This document shows positions 8,593 to 17,544 of a stretch of DNA of 64,000 nucleotides, one piece after another. Position 1 is the stretch's first letter. Every line of letters starts with the position of its first letter. The DNA comes from an uncultured Bacteroidales bacterium. GTDB lineage: Bacteria; Bacteroidota; Bacteroidia; Bacteroidales; Bacteroidaceae. The stretch lies in the NCBI GenBank assembly GCA_902774335.1, contig CACYHW010000003.1:242811-306810 (forward strand), written 5' to 3'. Under the pieces are notes generated by a model that searched no databases, was not told the DNA's origin, and worked only from the letters and a program-made list of their open reading frames with translations. A program made the position numbers and the translations under genes.

Positions 8593-9726
8593 TTATTGTA
8601 TCATTCCCTTAAGTTTGTCTATCAGCACAACCAGGAGCAGAGGCAGCACGAATAGTATGCACACGGCCCAAGGAGTGCGGAAAGGATCGGCAGGGGGCAC
8701 CTGTCCCACCTGGATCTCATCCAGCGGACCCGACAGTTCCTCATCGGACGGTATGCGCGCGTGACCCCATTTGTTCACAAGCACTCCGTTCTTAAGAAGT
8801 ATCAGTCCGGGGTTGGAACGGACCATGGTCTTGAGCGGAATCTCGTCGCAGAACAGGAAGGGAATCTCGGCCCCTGCGTTCTCGGTCCACTGCTTTATGG
8901 CGTCGTCGCCGGATGATGTCAGTCCTATAATATTATATCCGTAATGACTGCAATAGTCAAATACGTCGTCAATCAGGTCAAGGTTGTTCTCGCTGGCGTT
9001 TTCCACAAAAGGCGACACCAGTAGGAAGGTATAGCTGCTGTCCGTCAGGATATCGGCCGTGATATCATTCATATCGGCATCCATAACGGAGAAGTCCGAC
9101 ATGGCCGGATTCGTGTTCTCCAGTATCTCCTTCCTGAGGTCGGTTCCCACCTTGTAGGGACGGAAATCAAGCACCGGCAGGCCGTTGATGTTGGCGGTCA
9201 TGAACCTGATGGCAACCATGGATACGATCAGGGTTATCACCCAGTAACGCTTTTCGGCCACAAACGGGACTATCAGGTTGCGTTTAATGAACACAAGCAC
9301 CGCAAGCACCAGCAGGAACAGGTTCTTGTAGAATGTCTGCCAGTTGGTGAGCACCAGGGCGTCGCCAAAGCAGCCGCAGTCCCTGACGGGGTTCTTGATT
9401 GCCAGGTAGAGGGTGAAGGGTGTGAACACCACCATCATCACCAACGCCAGCAACGACGTTCCCCTGTTGAATACGCCCACAAGCAGGTATGAGCCGATAA
9501 GGATCTCAAAGCCGGCCAGCAGGCAGGCCAGGATAAGCAGAGTGGAGTCAAGCATAACGTCGCCCATGCCGAAGGCGTACAAGTAATCCGACAGTTTGAT
9601 CTGTGTACCCACAGGATCAATAGCCTTGACTACTCCCGAAAAGAGGAAGGTCAGGCCCAGAAGTACCCGGCTGAAATTGACCAGTACCTTCAAAGGCATA
9701 CCGTTTTTGTTGACATTCTCACTCAT
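8593..9726 (-). CDS. DoxX/MauE-like membrane protein (BT_3928 family)
   Basis: A 377 aa inner-membrane protein. The N-terminal half has four or five membrane helices of the DoxX/MauE type (about residues 12-185; contains the CGCFGD pair of cysteines after the third helix). The middle carries a soluble segment (about residues 200-345) with thioredoxin-like secondary structure but no CxxC pair. One C-terminal helix (about 352-371) returns to the membrane. This architecture matches the BT_3928 family seen beside DUF1599 and tpiA in Bacteroidales. MauE-like proteins have been linked to disulfide or redox handling; that role here is inferred. Confidence 0.8.
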   Translation of the reverse strand: MSENVNKNGMPLKVLVNFSRVLLGLTFLFSGVVKAIDPVGTQIKLSDYLYAFGMGDVMLDSTLLILACLLAGFEILIGSYLLVGVFNRGTSLLALVMMVVFTPFTLYLAIKNPVRDCGCFGDALVLTNWQTFYKNLFLLVLAVLVFIKRNLIVPFVAEKRYWVITLIVSMVAIRFMTANINGLPVLDFRPYKVGTDLRKEILENTNPAMSDFSVMDADMNDITADILTDSSYTFLLVSPFVENASENNLDLIDDVFDYCSHYGYNIIGLTSSGDDAIKQWTENAGAEIPFLFCDEIPLKTMVRSNPGLILLKNGVLVNKWGHARIPSDEELSGPLDEIQVGQVPPADPFRTPWAVCILFVLPLLLVVLIDKLKGMIQ

Positions 9727-9738
9727 AATCCCTTTTAT

Positions 9739-10314
9739 TTAGTCCTGATTCACGCCGCTCTCGATCACTGTCTTTATCAGGCCGAAAACAGCGTAGTTTA
9801 TCATATCCATGTAGTTGGCGTCGATGCCCTCCGATACCACCGTCTTGCCGTTGTGGCTCTCGATTTCCTTGGTGCGGTTGATCTTGGTAAGTATCAGGTC
9901 GGTGTACGAGGTGGTACGCATTCCGCGCCATGCCTCGTCATAGTCGTGGTTCTTCTTTTTCATCAGCTCCAGGGCGGCATTGGCGTACTTATCGTACTCC
10001 TTGATAGCCCACTCGGAATCCTTGTCCACAGTATCCGAGAAGCCGTGCTCCAGCTGGATAAGTGCAATTATGCCGTAGTTCACTATACCTATCAGCTCGG
10101 AACGGATGCCCTCGTCAATGAGCGACACACCCTTGGTCTCGATGCTGCGTATGCGCTTGGCCTTGATGAATATCTGGTCGGTCAGCGATTCCGGACGCAT
10201 AATGCGCCATGAAGCTCCGTAATCCTGAAGTTTCTTGATATAGAGTGCGCGGCACATCTTAATCACTTCATCGAACTCCATGTTGGTATCGGCTGTCTTT
10301 TTGGTCTCTTTCAT
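9739..10314 (-). CDS. DUF1599 protein
   Basis: A 191 aa soluble protein with two related halves: YIKKLQDYGASWRIMRPESLTD near residues 31-50 and MKKKNHDYDEAWRGMRTTSYTD near residues 118-137. Both carry the DYxxxWRxMR pattern typical of DUF1599, which suggests an internal duplication. Some members have been grouped with nucleotide-modification-associated domains, but no activity can be assigned from the sequence. It lies 12 bases upstream of the DoxX/MauE-like gene and 15 bases downstream of the M23 peptidase gene, all leftward. Confidence 0.82.
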   Translation of the reverse strand: MKETKKTADTNMEFDEVIKMCRALYIKKLQDYGASWRIMRPESLTDQIFIKAKRIRSIETKGVSLIDEGIRSELIGIVNYGIIALIQLEHGFSDTVDKDSEWAIKEYDKYANAALELMKKKNHDYDEAWRGMRTTSYTDLILTKINRTKEIESHNGKTVVSEGIDANYMDMINYAVFGLIKTVIESGVNQD

Positions 10315-10329
10315 ATCAGTACTGTTTCA

Positions 10330-11166
10330 TCAGTTCACCCTCAGTGTCTGTCCTACCTTGATGATGGCATTGCGTGAAATGCCGTTCAACTTGCATATAT
10401 TGGCAACCGAGGTTTCGTTCTTGATGGCTATCCTGCTCAGCGTGTCACCGCTCTTGACTTTGTAGTAGACCTCACGGGTGTTCTTGGAGTAGACGTAGTA
10501 GTCTGTCACCGCCGTCTGTTTCGGGAAGTCAAACATAAATGCCGGGTTGATGGCGTTACCCAGGATACGGGTCTCAAAATGCAGATGCGAACCTGTGGAA
10601 CGTCCGGTATTTCCGCCCAGTCCGATGGGATCGCCGGCGTGGACTATATCGTTCTCACCAACCAGTTTCTTGGACAGATGTCCGTATACAGTCTCCAGAC
10701 CGTTGGGATGACGTATTACCAGATAGTGACCGTATCCGCGACGCTCGTAACGAGAGATGCGCACCTTGCCGTCAAATGCGGCACGGATGGTATCGCCTGT
10801 GCGGACCTTTATGTCAATACCCATATGGGCCCTGCCGCGGCGGGGACGGTAGCCGAACTTATCGGTAATGCGGGTGCTGTCGGTGGGCATCACATAGCCC
10901 TTCATGGAGATTATGACCGAGTCGGGCAGCTCCACGTCATCAAACTTGTGGACGTAGGCATTGCTCCATTCGGGATACAGGTACGATGCGGGATTGTCCA
11001 GATCCACGGCCAGGCCGGGGTTAAGATGTGCAGGCATGAATACCCGCTCCATGGGCGTAACAGGTATCACACGGGCCGGGATAGCATCCTGAGCCATGCC
11101 TGAAACGGTTGCACAAGCAAACGTCACGATCGTGATAAGTAACCTGCGGATAAGCTTTTTGTACAT
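10330..11166 (-). CDS. M23 family peptidoglycan endopeptidase with C-terminal LysM
   Basis: A 278 aa exported cell-wall enzyme. A signal peptide (about residues 1-25, ending near SGMAQD) is followed by an M23 (LytM) peptidase domain at about residues 95-205 with the zinc ligands in HMGIDI and HLHFE and the intervening GYGHYLVIRHPNG segment. A LysM peptidoglycan-binding module occupies about residues 233-277 (VKSGDTLSRIAIKN, ICKLNGIS, IKVGQTLRV). It would cleave peptide cross-links in the periplasm. It is 15 bases upstream of DUF1599 and 48 bases downstream of recG. Confidence 0.93.
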   Translation of the reverse strand: MYKKLIRRLLITIVTFACATVSGMAQDAIPARVIPVTPMERVFMPAHLNPGLAVDLDNPASYLYPEWSNAYVHKFDDVELPDSVIISMKGYVMPTDSTRITDKFGYRPRRGRAHMGIDIKVRTGDTIRAAFDGKVRISRYERRGYGHYLVIRHPNGLETVYGHLSKKLVGENDIVHAGDPIGLGGNTGRSTGSHLHFETRILGNAINPAFMFDFPKQTAVTDYYVYSKNTREVYYKVKSGDTLSRIAIKNETSVANICKLNGISRNAIIKVGQTLRVN

Positions 11167-11214
11167 CTTATTATTTTTCCCGCTTTTTATTTTCTGCGCG
11201 AAATTAGTAATTTA

Positions 11215-13311
11215 TCATGAGATAGACGACCAGTCGTACTCACTTTTCTTAAGCCGTGCCAGCATCCTGCCCATCAGGACATCCTCCGGACGCGACAGTT
11301 CGGGATCATCGGAAATGATCTCCTTGGCTATCTCACGCACATGTTCTATGAGCGCTCCGTCACGCGCCAGATTGGCCAGATGCAGGTCAAAAGCCATGCC
11401 GCTCTGTTGAGTTCCTTCAAGGTCGCCGGGGCCGCGAAGCTTAAGGTCGGCTTCGGCTATCTCGAATCCGTCGCATGTGGCGGTCATGATCTCTATGCGC
11501 TTTCGGGTGTCCTCACTCAGCTGATAGGGCGTGATGAGCAGACAGAAAGACTGGTCGGCACCACGGCCCACGCGTCCACGCAACTGGTGCAGCTGCGAGA
11601 GTCCGAACCGGTTGGCGTTCTCTATCACCATAATGCTGGCGTTGGGCACATCCACGCCCACCTCGATCACGGTGGTTGCCACCATTATCTGCGTCTCGTT
11701 ATTCTTGAAGCGCTGCATCTCGGCATCCTTATCGGCCGGTTTCATACGACCGTGAACCTTGCTTACCTTATATCCTGCAAACCTCTCACACACAGTCAGA
11801 TAACCCTCCTCCAGGTTCTTGAGGTCAATCTTCTCGCTCTCCTCAATCAGAGGATAGACTATATAGGCCTGACGTCCTTTTTTGAGCTCCCGCTCCAGGA
11901 AAGCGTAGACCGATGTATGGTTGCCGTCGTAGTAATGATCCGTCTGTATGGGCTTGCGTCCGGGAGGCAGCTGGTCTATGACCGATACGTCCAGGTCGCC
12001 GTACAGGGTCATGGCCAATGTGCGCGGTATGGGTGTGGCCGTCATGACCAGCACGTGGGGCGGCATCTTGCTCTTGCTCCACAAGCGTGCCCTCTGAGCA
12101 ACTCCGAACCGGTGCTGCTCGTCAATGACCACAAATCCCAGACGGACAAACTCCACGGGATCCTCCAACACGGCATGGGTGCTCACCAGAATGTTCACGC
12201 TGCCGTCCCTGAGTCCCTTCAGAATCTCTTCGCGGCGCTTACCCTTTATGCTTCCGGTCAGCAGCTCCACCCGGAGCCCCAATCCTTCGATGTAACGGGA
12301 GATATTTGCATAATGCTGCTCCGACAGAATCTCGGTGGGAGCCATGATACAGGCCTGATAACCGTTGTCGATGGCAATGAGCATGGTCATAAGCGCAACC
12401 ATGGTCTTGCCGCTTCCCACATCGCCCTGAAGCAGACGGTTCATCTGCCGGCCGCTGCCCATATCCTTGCGGATCTCCCGGATGACGCGTTTCTGAGCCT
12501 CGGTCAGGCTGAAGGGCAGTTTCTCGTTGTAGAAACGGTTAAAGCTGTCGCCCACCTTGCCGAACACAAATCCCTTGAATTTGCGCTGACGGTCACTGGC
12601 ATATCGGGCCAGGTTGAGCTGTATGTAGAACAGCTCCTCAAACTTGATTCTGAGCTGTGCCAGACGCAGCTCGAGCGGTGTCTTGGGGTTATGCAGCACC
12701 TTCAGGGCATCGGTCAGAGGCATCAGGTGCTCCTTCTCCTTAAGCCAATCGGGCAGTGTCTCGGGCAGAGGCTCCACAATCAGGGACATCAGGTTTCCCA
12801 CCAGCTTGCGCATGGCAGTGGAGTTCAGGCCCGCCTTCTTCATCTTCTCGGTGGTGTTGTAGTAGGGCTGCATGCCCATCTCCTGCAGGTTCAGGTTGGC
12901 CTCCAAATCAATCTCCGGATGAGCCACATTCACCCTGCCTCCAAAGATGGTGGGCTTGCCGAAAACCACATACTCCACCCCCGGTCTGTAACGGTCAAGT
13001 GTATATTTAATTCCGCTGAACCATACCAGGTCGGCCACCCCGGTACCGTCACTGAAATGTGCCACCAGACGCTGACGCCGTCCCTCACCTATCTGCTCAA
13101 AGCTCAGTATCTTACCCTTAAGTTGGATATAGGGCATGGTGCCGTCCACCTCCCTGACCTGGAAGATGCGGCTGCGGTCAATGTATTTGTAAGGAAAATA
13201 GTAAAGCAGATCATGCAGCGTGCTTATCTTGAGCTCGCCTTTCAGGAGGGCGGCTCTTGCCGGGCCTACGCCGGGCAGGTACTTGACGTCACGCTGATCC
13301 AGATCAAGCAT
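11215..13311 (-). CDS. recG: ATP-dependent DNA helicase RecG
   Basis: Branch-migrates stalled forks and Holliday junctions; 698 aa, normal for RecG. The N-terminal wedge/OB-fold (about residues 1-250) contains LPGVGPARAALL. The helicase core has Walker A GDVGSGKT at residues 296-303, the DEQH box at 397-400, TATPIPRTL just after it, and the C-terminal motifs VATTVIEVGVDVPNA and QLRGRVGRG. It overlaps the upstream DJ-1 family gene by one base. A long open frame on the opposite strand here is a codon-bias shadow. Confidence 0.98.
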   Translation of the reverse strand: MLDLDQRDVKYLPGVGPARAALLKGELKISTLHDLLYYFPYKYIDRSRIFQVREVDGTMPYIQLKGKILSFEQIGEGRRQRLVAHFSDGTGVADLVWFSGIKYTLDRYRPGVEYVVFGKPTIFGGRVNVAHPEIDLEANLNLQEMGMQPYYNTTEKMKKAGLNSTAMRKLVGNLMSLIVEPLPETLPDWLKEKEHLMPLTDALKVLHNPKTPLELRLAQLRIKFEELFYIQLNLARYASDRQRKFKGFVFGKVGDSFNRFYNEKLPFSLTEAQKRVIREIRKDMGSGRQMNRLLQGDVGSGKTMVALMTMLIAIDNGYQACIMAPTEILSEQHYANISRYIEGLGLRVELLTGSIKGKRREEILKGLRDGSVNILVSTHAVLEDPVEFVRLGFVVIDEQHRFGVAQRARLWSKSKMPPHVLVMTATPIPRTLAMTLYGDLDVSVIDQLPPGRKPIQTDHYYDGNHTSVYAFLERELKKGRQAYIVYPLIEESEKIDLKNLEEGYLTVCERFAGYKVSKVHGRMKPADKDAEMQRFKNNETQIMVATTVIEVGVDVPNASIMVIENANRFGLSQLHQLRGRVGRGADQSFCLLITPYQLSEDTRKRIEIMTATCDGFEIAEADLKLRGPGDLEGTQQSGMAFDLHLANLARDGALIEHVREIAKEIISDDPELSRPEDVLMGRMLARLKKSEYDWSSIS

Positions 13312-13859
13312 CAGGCACGGCCGAACATCATCTTTTCACAAACCGAGGCTGTTACCTCGTCTCCACGAAGCAGGCTGATTATTGCCTTTGCAAACTCCAC
13401 TGCAGCGGCGGGACCGCATGCTGTGATAAGATTTCCGTCCTTTTCAACGAATGATCCGGTGTACTCAGCACCCTTGAGCATTCCCTCGCAACCGGGGTAG
13501 CAGGTAGCCTTGCGGCCCTTCAGCAGGCCGTGCTTACCCAATACCGTGGGGGCTGCGCAGATGGCACCTACAGGAAGGTTCTTGTCAAACGCTTCACGCA
13601 GCAGGGCCTCCAGCTCCTTGGACTTGCCAAGGTTGGTGGAACCGGGCTGTCCGCCGGGAAGTATCAGCATCTCGGCATCGCTGAAATCGGTATTCTCAAA
13701 CAGGTCATCGGCCTGTACGGGGATACCCTGACTGCTCTTGACCAGGAACTCGTCCGATATGGAGATGGTGTTCACCTCAATTCCGGCACGGATAAGCATA
13801 TCGAGCGGAGTTATTGACTCTATGGCTTCGAAGCCTTCGGCGAGAAAGATGTAGACCAT
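13311..13859 (-). CDS. DJ-1/PfpI family protein
   Basis: A 182 aa protein of the DJ-1/ThiJ/PfpI superfamily, class I glutamine amidotransferase-like fold. The nucleophile Cys101 sits in the elbow VGAICAAPTVLG, an acidic residue is present in the early AEGFEAIES segment, and LPGGQPGSTNL forms the conserved glycine loop. The size and motifs resemble YajL/DJ-1 more than the larger chaperone Hsp31. Proposed roles include glyoxalase or protein-repair activity; the true substrate cannot be read from the sequence. It ends on the recG start codon (1-base overlap). A 7-bp tandem repeat lies directly upstream of its ATG. Confidence 0.9.
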   Translation of the reverse strand: MVYIFLAEGFEAIESITPLDMLIRAGIEVNTISISDEFLVKSSQGIPVQADDLFENTDFSDAEMLILPGGQPGSTNLGKSKELEALLREAFDKNLPVGAICAAPTVLGKHGLLKGRKATCYPGCEGMLKGAEYTGSFVEKDGNLITACGPAAAVEFAKAIISLLRGDEVTASVCEKMMFGRA

Positions 13860-13866
13860 GATTTCT

Positions 13867-13920
13867 AATTGAGAATTGAGAATTGAAAATTGAGAATTAA
13901 TACAATCGCACCTGCGTTAC
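13867..13920 (+). repeat. AATTGAG tandem repeat with 16-bp core
   Basis: Four imperfect AATTGAG units, starting at 13867, fill the gap between the DJ-1 gene start and the tonB stop. They are followed by a 16-base core ATCGCACCTGCGTTAC (13905-13920), which includes the tonB stop codon (13917-13919). The same core, with one mismatch and in reverse orientation, is in the repeat near 45.95 kb. This is a dispersed intergenic repeat family, with further members at 18.8 and 41.3 kb that lack the core. Confidence 0.75.
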
Positions 13921-14720
13921 TTGAGTTTGAAGTAGTAGGTGATGGTTCCGGTCTGGTTGTTCTCGGCGCTTGTGGCGTTGAACTTAGTACGACGGGCGGC
14001 CTCAATGGCAGCGTTCCTCAACTGAAGGTTAGTAGTATTGGTACGGCTGTTGATTCTGGTATCAATCACGTTTCCTTCCGGATCAACAGTGATTGTTACA
14101 ACCACACGACCCTCCTCCTGTACACTGTAAGTAGGACGCGGAAGAGCGCCTATCATATCACGTCCACCCAGATCCCATGTTCCATAACCGCTGCTTCCGG
14201 ATGTCTTACCCTGTGCGGCATTACCCTCAGTCGAACCAGGAACTCCCTGAACATCCGAGTTGCTCTCGGAAGGGGCGCTTGCCTGCATTGTGCTGCTGCG
14301 GCCGAATGCGTTAGCCATCAGGTTCTGGGCCTGCTCGGCGGCCTGACGCTCCTGCTCGGCGCGGATCTCCTCGGGAGTAGGCTGTTTGGGAGTCTCAACG
14401 GGCTTGACGGGTTTCTCCTTCTCGCCGCTCTCTATGGCTACGGTCTCCTCCAGATTCTGGGTGATGGCGGGCTCGGCCTGAGGTGCGCGGGGCGTTGGTA
14501 CGGCTGCGGGTGCGGGAGCCGGCATGGAGTTGACCTCGGTAAACTCATAGTCGGTATCCAGGTTACCCATATTGCCCAGCATGAGCGGAACGCCGCTCTC
14601 AGCCTGCGCTACGGGTCTGGTAAGGTGCACCAGCAACAGGATGCCCACCACTCCGAAATGCAGAAGCAGTGTCCAAAGAAGCGAGAATATGTTGAAGTCC
14701 GATTTCTTCATAAAAATCAC
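13917..14720 (-). CDS. tonB: TonB family energy transducer
   Basis: A 267 aa TonB-like protein that links inner-membrane proton motive force to outer-membrane receptors. One N-terminal membrane helix (about residues 14-33), a proline/alanine/glutamate-rich periplasmic linker (about 58-130, e.g. APAPAAVPTPRAPQAE), and a C-terminal TonB domain (about 195-267) with VVVTITVDPEGNVIDTRI and AARRTKFNA. The gene follows exbD with a 4-base overlap, giving pdxJ-exbB-exbD-tonB, a conserved order in Bacteroidales. The stop lies inside a dispersed repeat core. It could power the TonB-dependent receptor encoded at 34.8-36.9 kb. Confidence 0.92.
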   Translation of the reverse strand: MIFMKKSDFNIFSLLWTLLLHFGVVGILLLVHLTRPVAQAESGVPLMLGNMGNLDTDYEFTEVNSMPAPAPAAVPTPRAPQAEPAITQNLEETVAIESGEKEKPVKPVETPKQPTPEEIRAEQERQAAEQAQNLMANAFGRSSTMQASAPSESNSDVQGVPGSTEGNAAQGKTSGSSGYGTWDLGGRDMIGALPRPTYSVQEEGRVVVTITVDPEGNVIDTRINSRTNTTNLQLRNAAIEAARRTKFNATSAENNQTGTITYYFKLK

Positions 14721-15130
14721 TTCCTGTCGGGCCTACGGGTGGCAAGTACAACCTTGAACTGGTTCTCGTTTGCTATGTTGAGAACCTTGACAATCTCCTT
14801 GTAGGGTACGGACTCATCGGCATAAAGGGCCACATACATCTCGGGCTCCTTCTGTGAGCAGTCTATCAGGAAATCTGTCAGTTCCTCAAACACAATAGGC
14901 ATTTCGTCATCATTGCCGAACGCTGTGTAGTAGTTCAGGTCGCGGTCTATGATGACGCGGGTGAGCGGCTTGGCCGATGTCTGCTGCGAGCTTTGCGGCA
15001 GAAGCACCTTGATGGCATTGGGGCTCACCATCGTGGATGTTATCATAAAGAATATCAGCAGCAGGAAAATGATGTCGGTCATGGACGACATGCTGAACTG
15101 CGGCGATACCTCGTTACGTCTCTTTAGCAT
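14717..15130 (-). CDS. exbD: ExbD/TolR family biopolymer transporter
   Basis: A 137 aa ExbD-type subunit of the TonB-associated proton channel. A single membrane helix (about residues 18-38, SMTDIIFLLLIFFMITSTMV) carries the conserved Asp19 that binds protons. The C-terminal periplasmic domain has the usual strand-helix-strand pattern with EMYVALYADESVPYKEIVKVLNIA. It overlaps tonB by 4 bases and lies 1 base after exbB. Confidence 0.94.
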   Translation of the reverse strand: MLKRRNEVSPQFSMSSMTDIIFLLLIFFMITSTMVSPNAIKVLLPQSSQQTSAKPLTRVIIDRDLNYYTAFGNDDEMPIVFEELTDFLIDCSQKEPEMYVALYADESVPYKEIVKVLNIANENQFKVVLATRRPDRK

Positions 15131-15131
15131 A

Positions 15132-15833
15132 TCACTTCTCCAGATTAACGGTGAAATCCTGGATGAATGACTCCATCTCGTTGGCTATGGTATCTACGCG
15201 GGATACCAGATAGTTGTAAGCAAAGAGTGCTATGATACCTACGATAAGACCGCCTACGGTGGTGATCATAGCCTCGTAGATACCGCTTGACAGAAGCGAC
15301 ACGTCAATGTTGTTACCTGCATTGGCCATCTCCCAGAAGGCGCGGACCATACCTATAACCGTTCCAAGGAAACCTATCATAGGAGCGGCACTGGCAATGG
15401 TCGAAAGACCCTTCAGGCCCTTCTCCAGTTTGGCTATCTCCACGTTTGCACAGTTCTCCATACCAAGCTGAATATCCTTGGTGTCATGATCGGACAGGCC
15501 GATACCCTTCTCTACGATACGGCTCAGGGGCGATGCGGTAGCCTGGCAGAATATCTGGGCCGACTTTACCTCGCCGTTCTTCATGTAGTCGTTGATGCGG
15601 TCCATAAAGTTAGGATCCTTGATAACTGCCTTCCTGTATACTGCTATACGGTTAAAGAAGATGTAGAAGCAGAGGATTGACAGCAGGAGCAGGATGAGCA
15701 TTATCCAACCGCCCTTGAGGGCCATGTCAAAAAGATTCATCTTGTCGGCTGCCTCTTCGGCCAACTGAACGGCAACAGGGCTCTGTGCGGCCGAATCGCC
15801 TAATGTCTGTGCAATTGTGGTTTGTAGGAACAT
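15132..15833 (-). CDS. exbB: ExbB/TolQ/MotA family proton channel protein
   Basis: The 233 aa channel subunit that forms the pentamer around ExbD. The start at 15833 is preferred (MFLQTTIAQ), one base past the pdxJ stop; a longer reading would overlap pdxJ by about 40 bases. A periplasmic leader is followed by a membrane helix (about residues 35-60), a long cytoplasmic loop, and two helices in the second half with the family signature APMIGFLGTVIGMVRAF and the later GGLIVGIIALFAYNYLV. Translation is probably coupled to pdxJ and exbD. Confidence 0.93.
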   Translation of the reverse strand: MFLQTTIAQTLGDSAAQSPVAVQLAEEAADKMNLFDMALKGGWIMLILLLLSILCFYIFFNRIAVYRKAVIKDPNFMDRINDYMKNGEVKSAQIFCQATASPLSRIVEKGIGLSDHDTKDIQLGMENCANVEIAKLEKGLKGLSTIASAAPMIGFLGTVIGMVRAFWEMANAGNNIDVSLLSSGIYEAMITTVGGLIVGIIALFAYNYLVSRVDTIANEMESFIQDFTVNLEK

Positions 15834-15834
15834 A

Positions 15835-16551
15835 TTATAAAATGCATTTTTTGTATTCGTCGATTGTCTTTTCAAGTCCCAGATAGAGGGCGTCGCATAC
15901 CAGTGCGTGGCCGATGGAAACCTCGTCCAGCCATGGAATCTGCTCCTTGAGGAACCTCAGGTTCACCAGGCTCAGGTCATGACCGGCGTTCAGACCCAGT
16001 CCGCACTCCCTGGCTTTCTTTGCTGCCTCCACAAAAGGCTTGACAGCAGTCTCGGGATCCAGCTCCACGTAGTTTGTAGCATAGGGCTCGGTGTAGAGCT
16101 CAACCCTATCGGCTCCGGCCTTGGCGGCAAGCTCAACCATCATGGGGTTGGCATCCACAAATATGGATGTCCTGATTCCGTTGTTCCTGAACTCGGACAC
16201 CACATCGGTCAGGAATGCCTGGTTGTTCAGGGTATCCCAGCCGTGGTTGGATGTTATCTGGTCGGGCGAATCGGGCACCAGAGTAACCTGGGCGGGCCTG
16301 ATCTTGCAGACCAGCTCCATGAACTCGGGAGCGGGATAACCCTCAATGTTGAATTCAGTAGTAAGAACCTTCTTAAGGTCATAGACATCCTGACGGCGTA
16401 TATGACGCTCATCGGGACGCGGATGAACGGTGATGCCGTCCGCACCGAATCTCTCGCAGTCGAGAGCCACCTTAACCACGTCAGGATTGTTGCCGCCACG
16501 CGCGTTGCGTATGGTGGCTATCTTGTTGATATTTACACTTAATCTCGTCAT
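15835..16551 (-). CDS. pdxJ: Pyridoxine 5'-phosphate synthase
   Basis: Condenses 1-deoxyxylulose 5-phosphate with 3-amino-2-oxopropyl phosphate in the DXP-dependent vitamin B6 pathway; 238 aa. The start at 16551 gives the family N-terminus [20 protein letters not shown]; longer readings cross the promoter. Visible motifs: HPRPDERHI in the phosphate-binding region, [14 protein letters not shown], the [10 protein letters not shown] strand and [15 protein letters not shown] with the catalytic His. It is the first gene of the exbB-exbD-tonB run and is divergent from nadK, with promoters that face each other. Confidence 0.97.
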   Translation of the reverse strand: MTRLSVNINKIATIRNARGGNNPDVVKVALDCERFGADGITVHPRPDERHIRRQDVYDLKKVLTTEFNIEGYPAPEFMELVCKIRPAQVTLVPDSPDQITSNHGWDTLNNQAFLTDVVSEFRNNGIRTSIFVDANPMMVELAAKAGADRVELYTEPYATNYVELDPETAVKPFVEAAKKARECGLGLNAGHDLSLVNLRFLKEQIPWLDEVSIGHALVCDALYLGLEKTIDEYKKCIL

Positions 16552-16578
16552 AAGTCCTTTCACTTGAATAAAATGAAC

Positions 16579-16586
16579 TATCTTTG
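16579..16586 (+). promoter_or_regulatory. -7 box of nadK
   Basis: TATCTTTG, an exact TAnnTTTG match, 85 bases before the nadK ATG. It is part of a larger near-dyad with the oppositely oriented pdxJ box at 16620-16627. Confidence 0.6.
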
Positions 16587-16619
16587 CCGGGAGCGATCCT
16601 CCTTCGGTGCTCCAATCAG

Positions 16620-16627
16620 CAAAGATA
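16620..16627 (-). promoter_or_regulatory. -7 box of pdxJ
   Basis: CAAAGATA on the plus strand reads TATCTTTG on the minus strand, an exact match to the Bacteroidota box. It points left towards pdxJ (ATG at 16551) and faces the nadK box, so the two 5' leaders would overlap by roughly 20 bases. Confidence 0.6.
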
Positions 16628-16671
16628 GGAATAAATCCGCTCATCATTGCTTAAAAATAGAGAAAGGTGTT

Positions 16672-17544
16672 ATGAGATTCGCAATATTCGGAAACCCGTC
16701 ATCAGCCAAGGTCTGCGGCTATGAGCAGCAGTTCTTTGACCTGTTACGTTCGCTTGGCAGCGAGATAGCCGTTGACAAACCGTATCTGGAGTTTCTGACC
16801 TCCACACTCGGCCTCAGCATACCCTGTGACAGCGTGATTGAGGGCGATGATTTCAAGGCCGATGCGGTCATCAGCATAGGCGGCGACGGCACTTTCCTGC
16901 GCACTGCCACACGCGTGGGCAGCAAGGGCATTCCCATGGTGGGTATCAACACCGGACGTCTGGGATTCCTGGCCGATATCACCTGCGACCGAATAAACGA
17001 CGCCATCACCCGCATAAACAACGGCGACTACACTCTGGAGGAGCGCAACCTGCTGCAGATAAGCATCGACGGACTCCCCGAAGGATACGCGCCCTATGCC
17101 CTCAACGACATAGCCATCCTCAAGCATGACATCTCATCCATGATCCAGATATCCACCAGTGTGGGCGATACTCCCATGATCACATATCAGGCCGACGGTC
17201 TGGTTGTGGCCACACCTACCGGCTCCACAGCCTACTCCCTGAGCGTGGGCGGACCCATCATCGCTCCCGGCACCAACGTTATCTGCCTCACCCCCGTAGC
17301 TCCGCACAGCCTCACCATGCGTCCGCTGGTGCTCCCCGCAGGCGAAACCATCCGCCTGGACGTCTCCAGCCGCAGCCACAGCTTCCTTGTCTCAATCGAC
17401 GGAAAGAGCTTCAGCTGTCCCGAGCACACCCCCATAGAGATCAGCCTAGCCCCCTTCAAGATCAGCGTCATGAAACCCGCCAAGGGAGACTTCTTCGCCA
17501 CCCTCCGAGAGAAAATGCTCTGGGGCACCGATTCCAGGAAATAA
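16672..17544 (+). CDS. nadK: NAD kinase
   Basis: Phosphorylates NAD to NADP; 290 aa. The start at 16672 (MRFAIFGNPSSAKVC) is preferred because it is preceded by an AGAAAGG sequence and matches Bacteroidales NadK; the upstream in-frame codons cover the promoter. The catalytic GGDGTFL motif lies near residues 65-71 and is followed by GINTGRLGFLADI; the C-terminal segment has ATPTGSTAYSLSVGGPI and APHSLTMRPLVLP. It ends 135 bases before the convergent argD stop, in a long inverted repeat. Confidence 0.97.
   Translation: MRFAIFGNPSSAKVCGYEQQFFDLLRSLGSEIAVDKPYLEFLTSTLGLSIPCDSVIEGDDFKADAVISIGGDGTFLRTATRVGSKGIPMVGINTGRLGFLADITCDRINDAITRINNGDYTLEERNLLQISIDGLPEGYAPYALNDIAILKHDISSMIQISTSVGDTPMITYQADGLVVATPTGSTAYSLSVGGPIIAPGTNVICLTPVAPHSLTMRPLVLPAGETIRLDVSSRSHSFLVSIDGKSFSCPEHTPIEISLAPFKISVMKPAKGDFFATLREKMLWGTDSRK

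Noticed and set aside
11341-13500. A 719-codon open frame on the plus strand opposite recG and the DJ-1 gene.
   Set aside because: It lies exactly antisense to two well-recognised genes, has no family resemblance or start context, and is explained by codon bias that rarely produces stops in this frame. The same holds for the plus-strand frame at 47247-48422 opposite dus.
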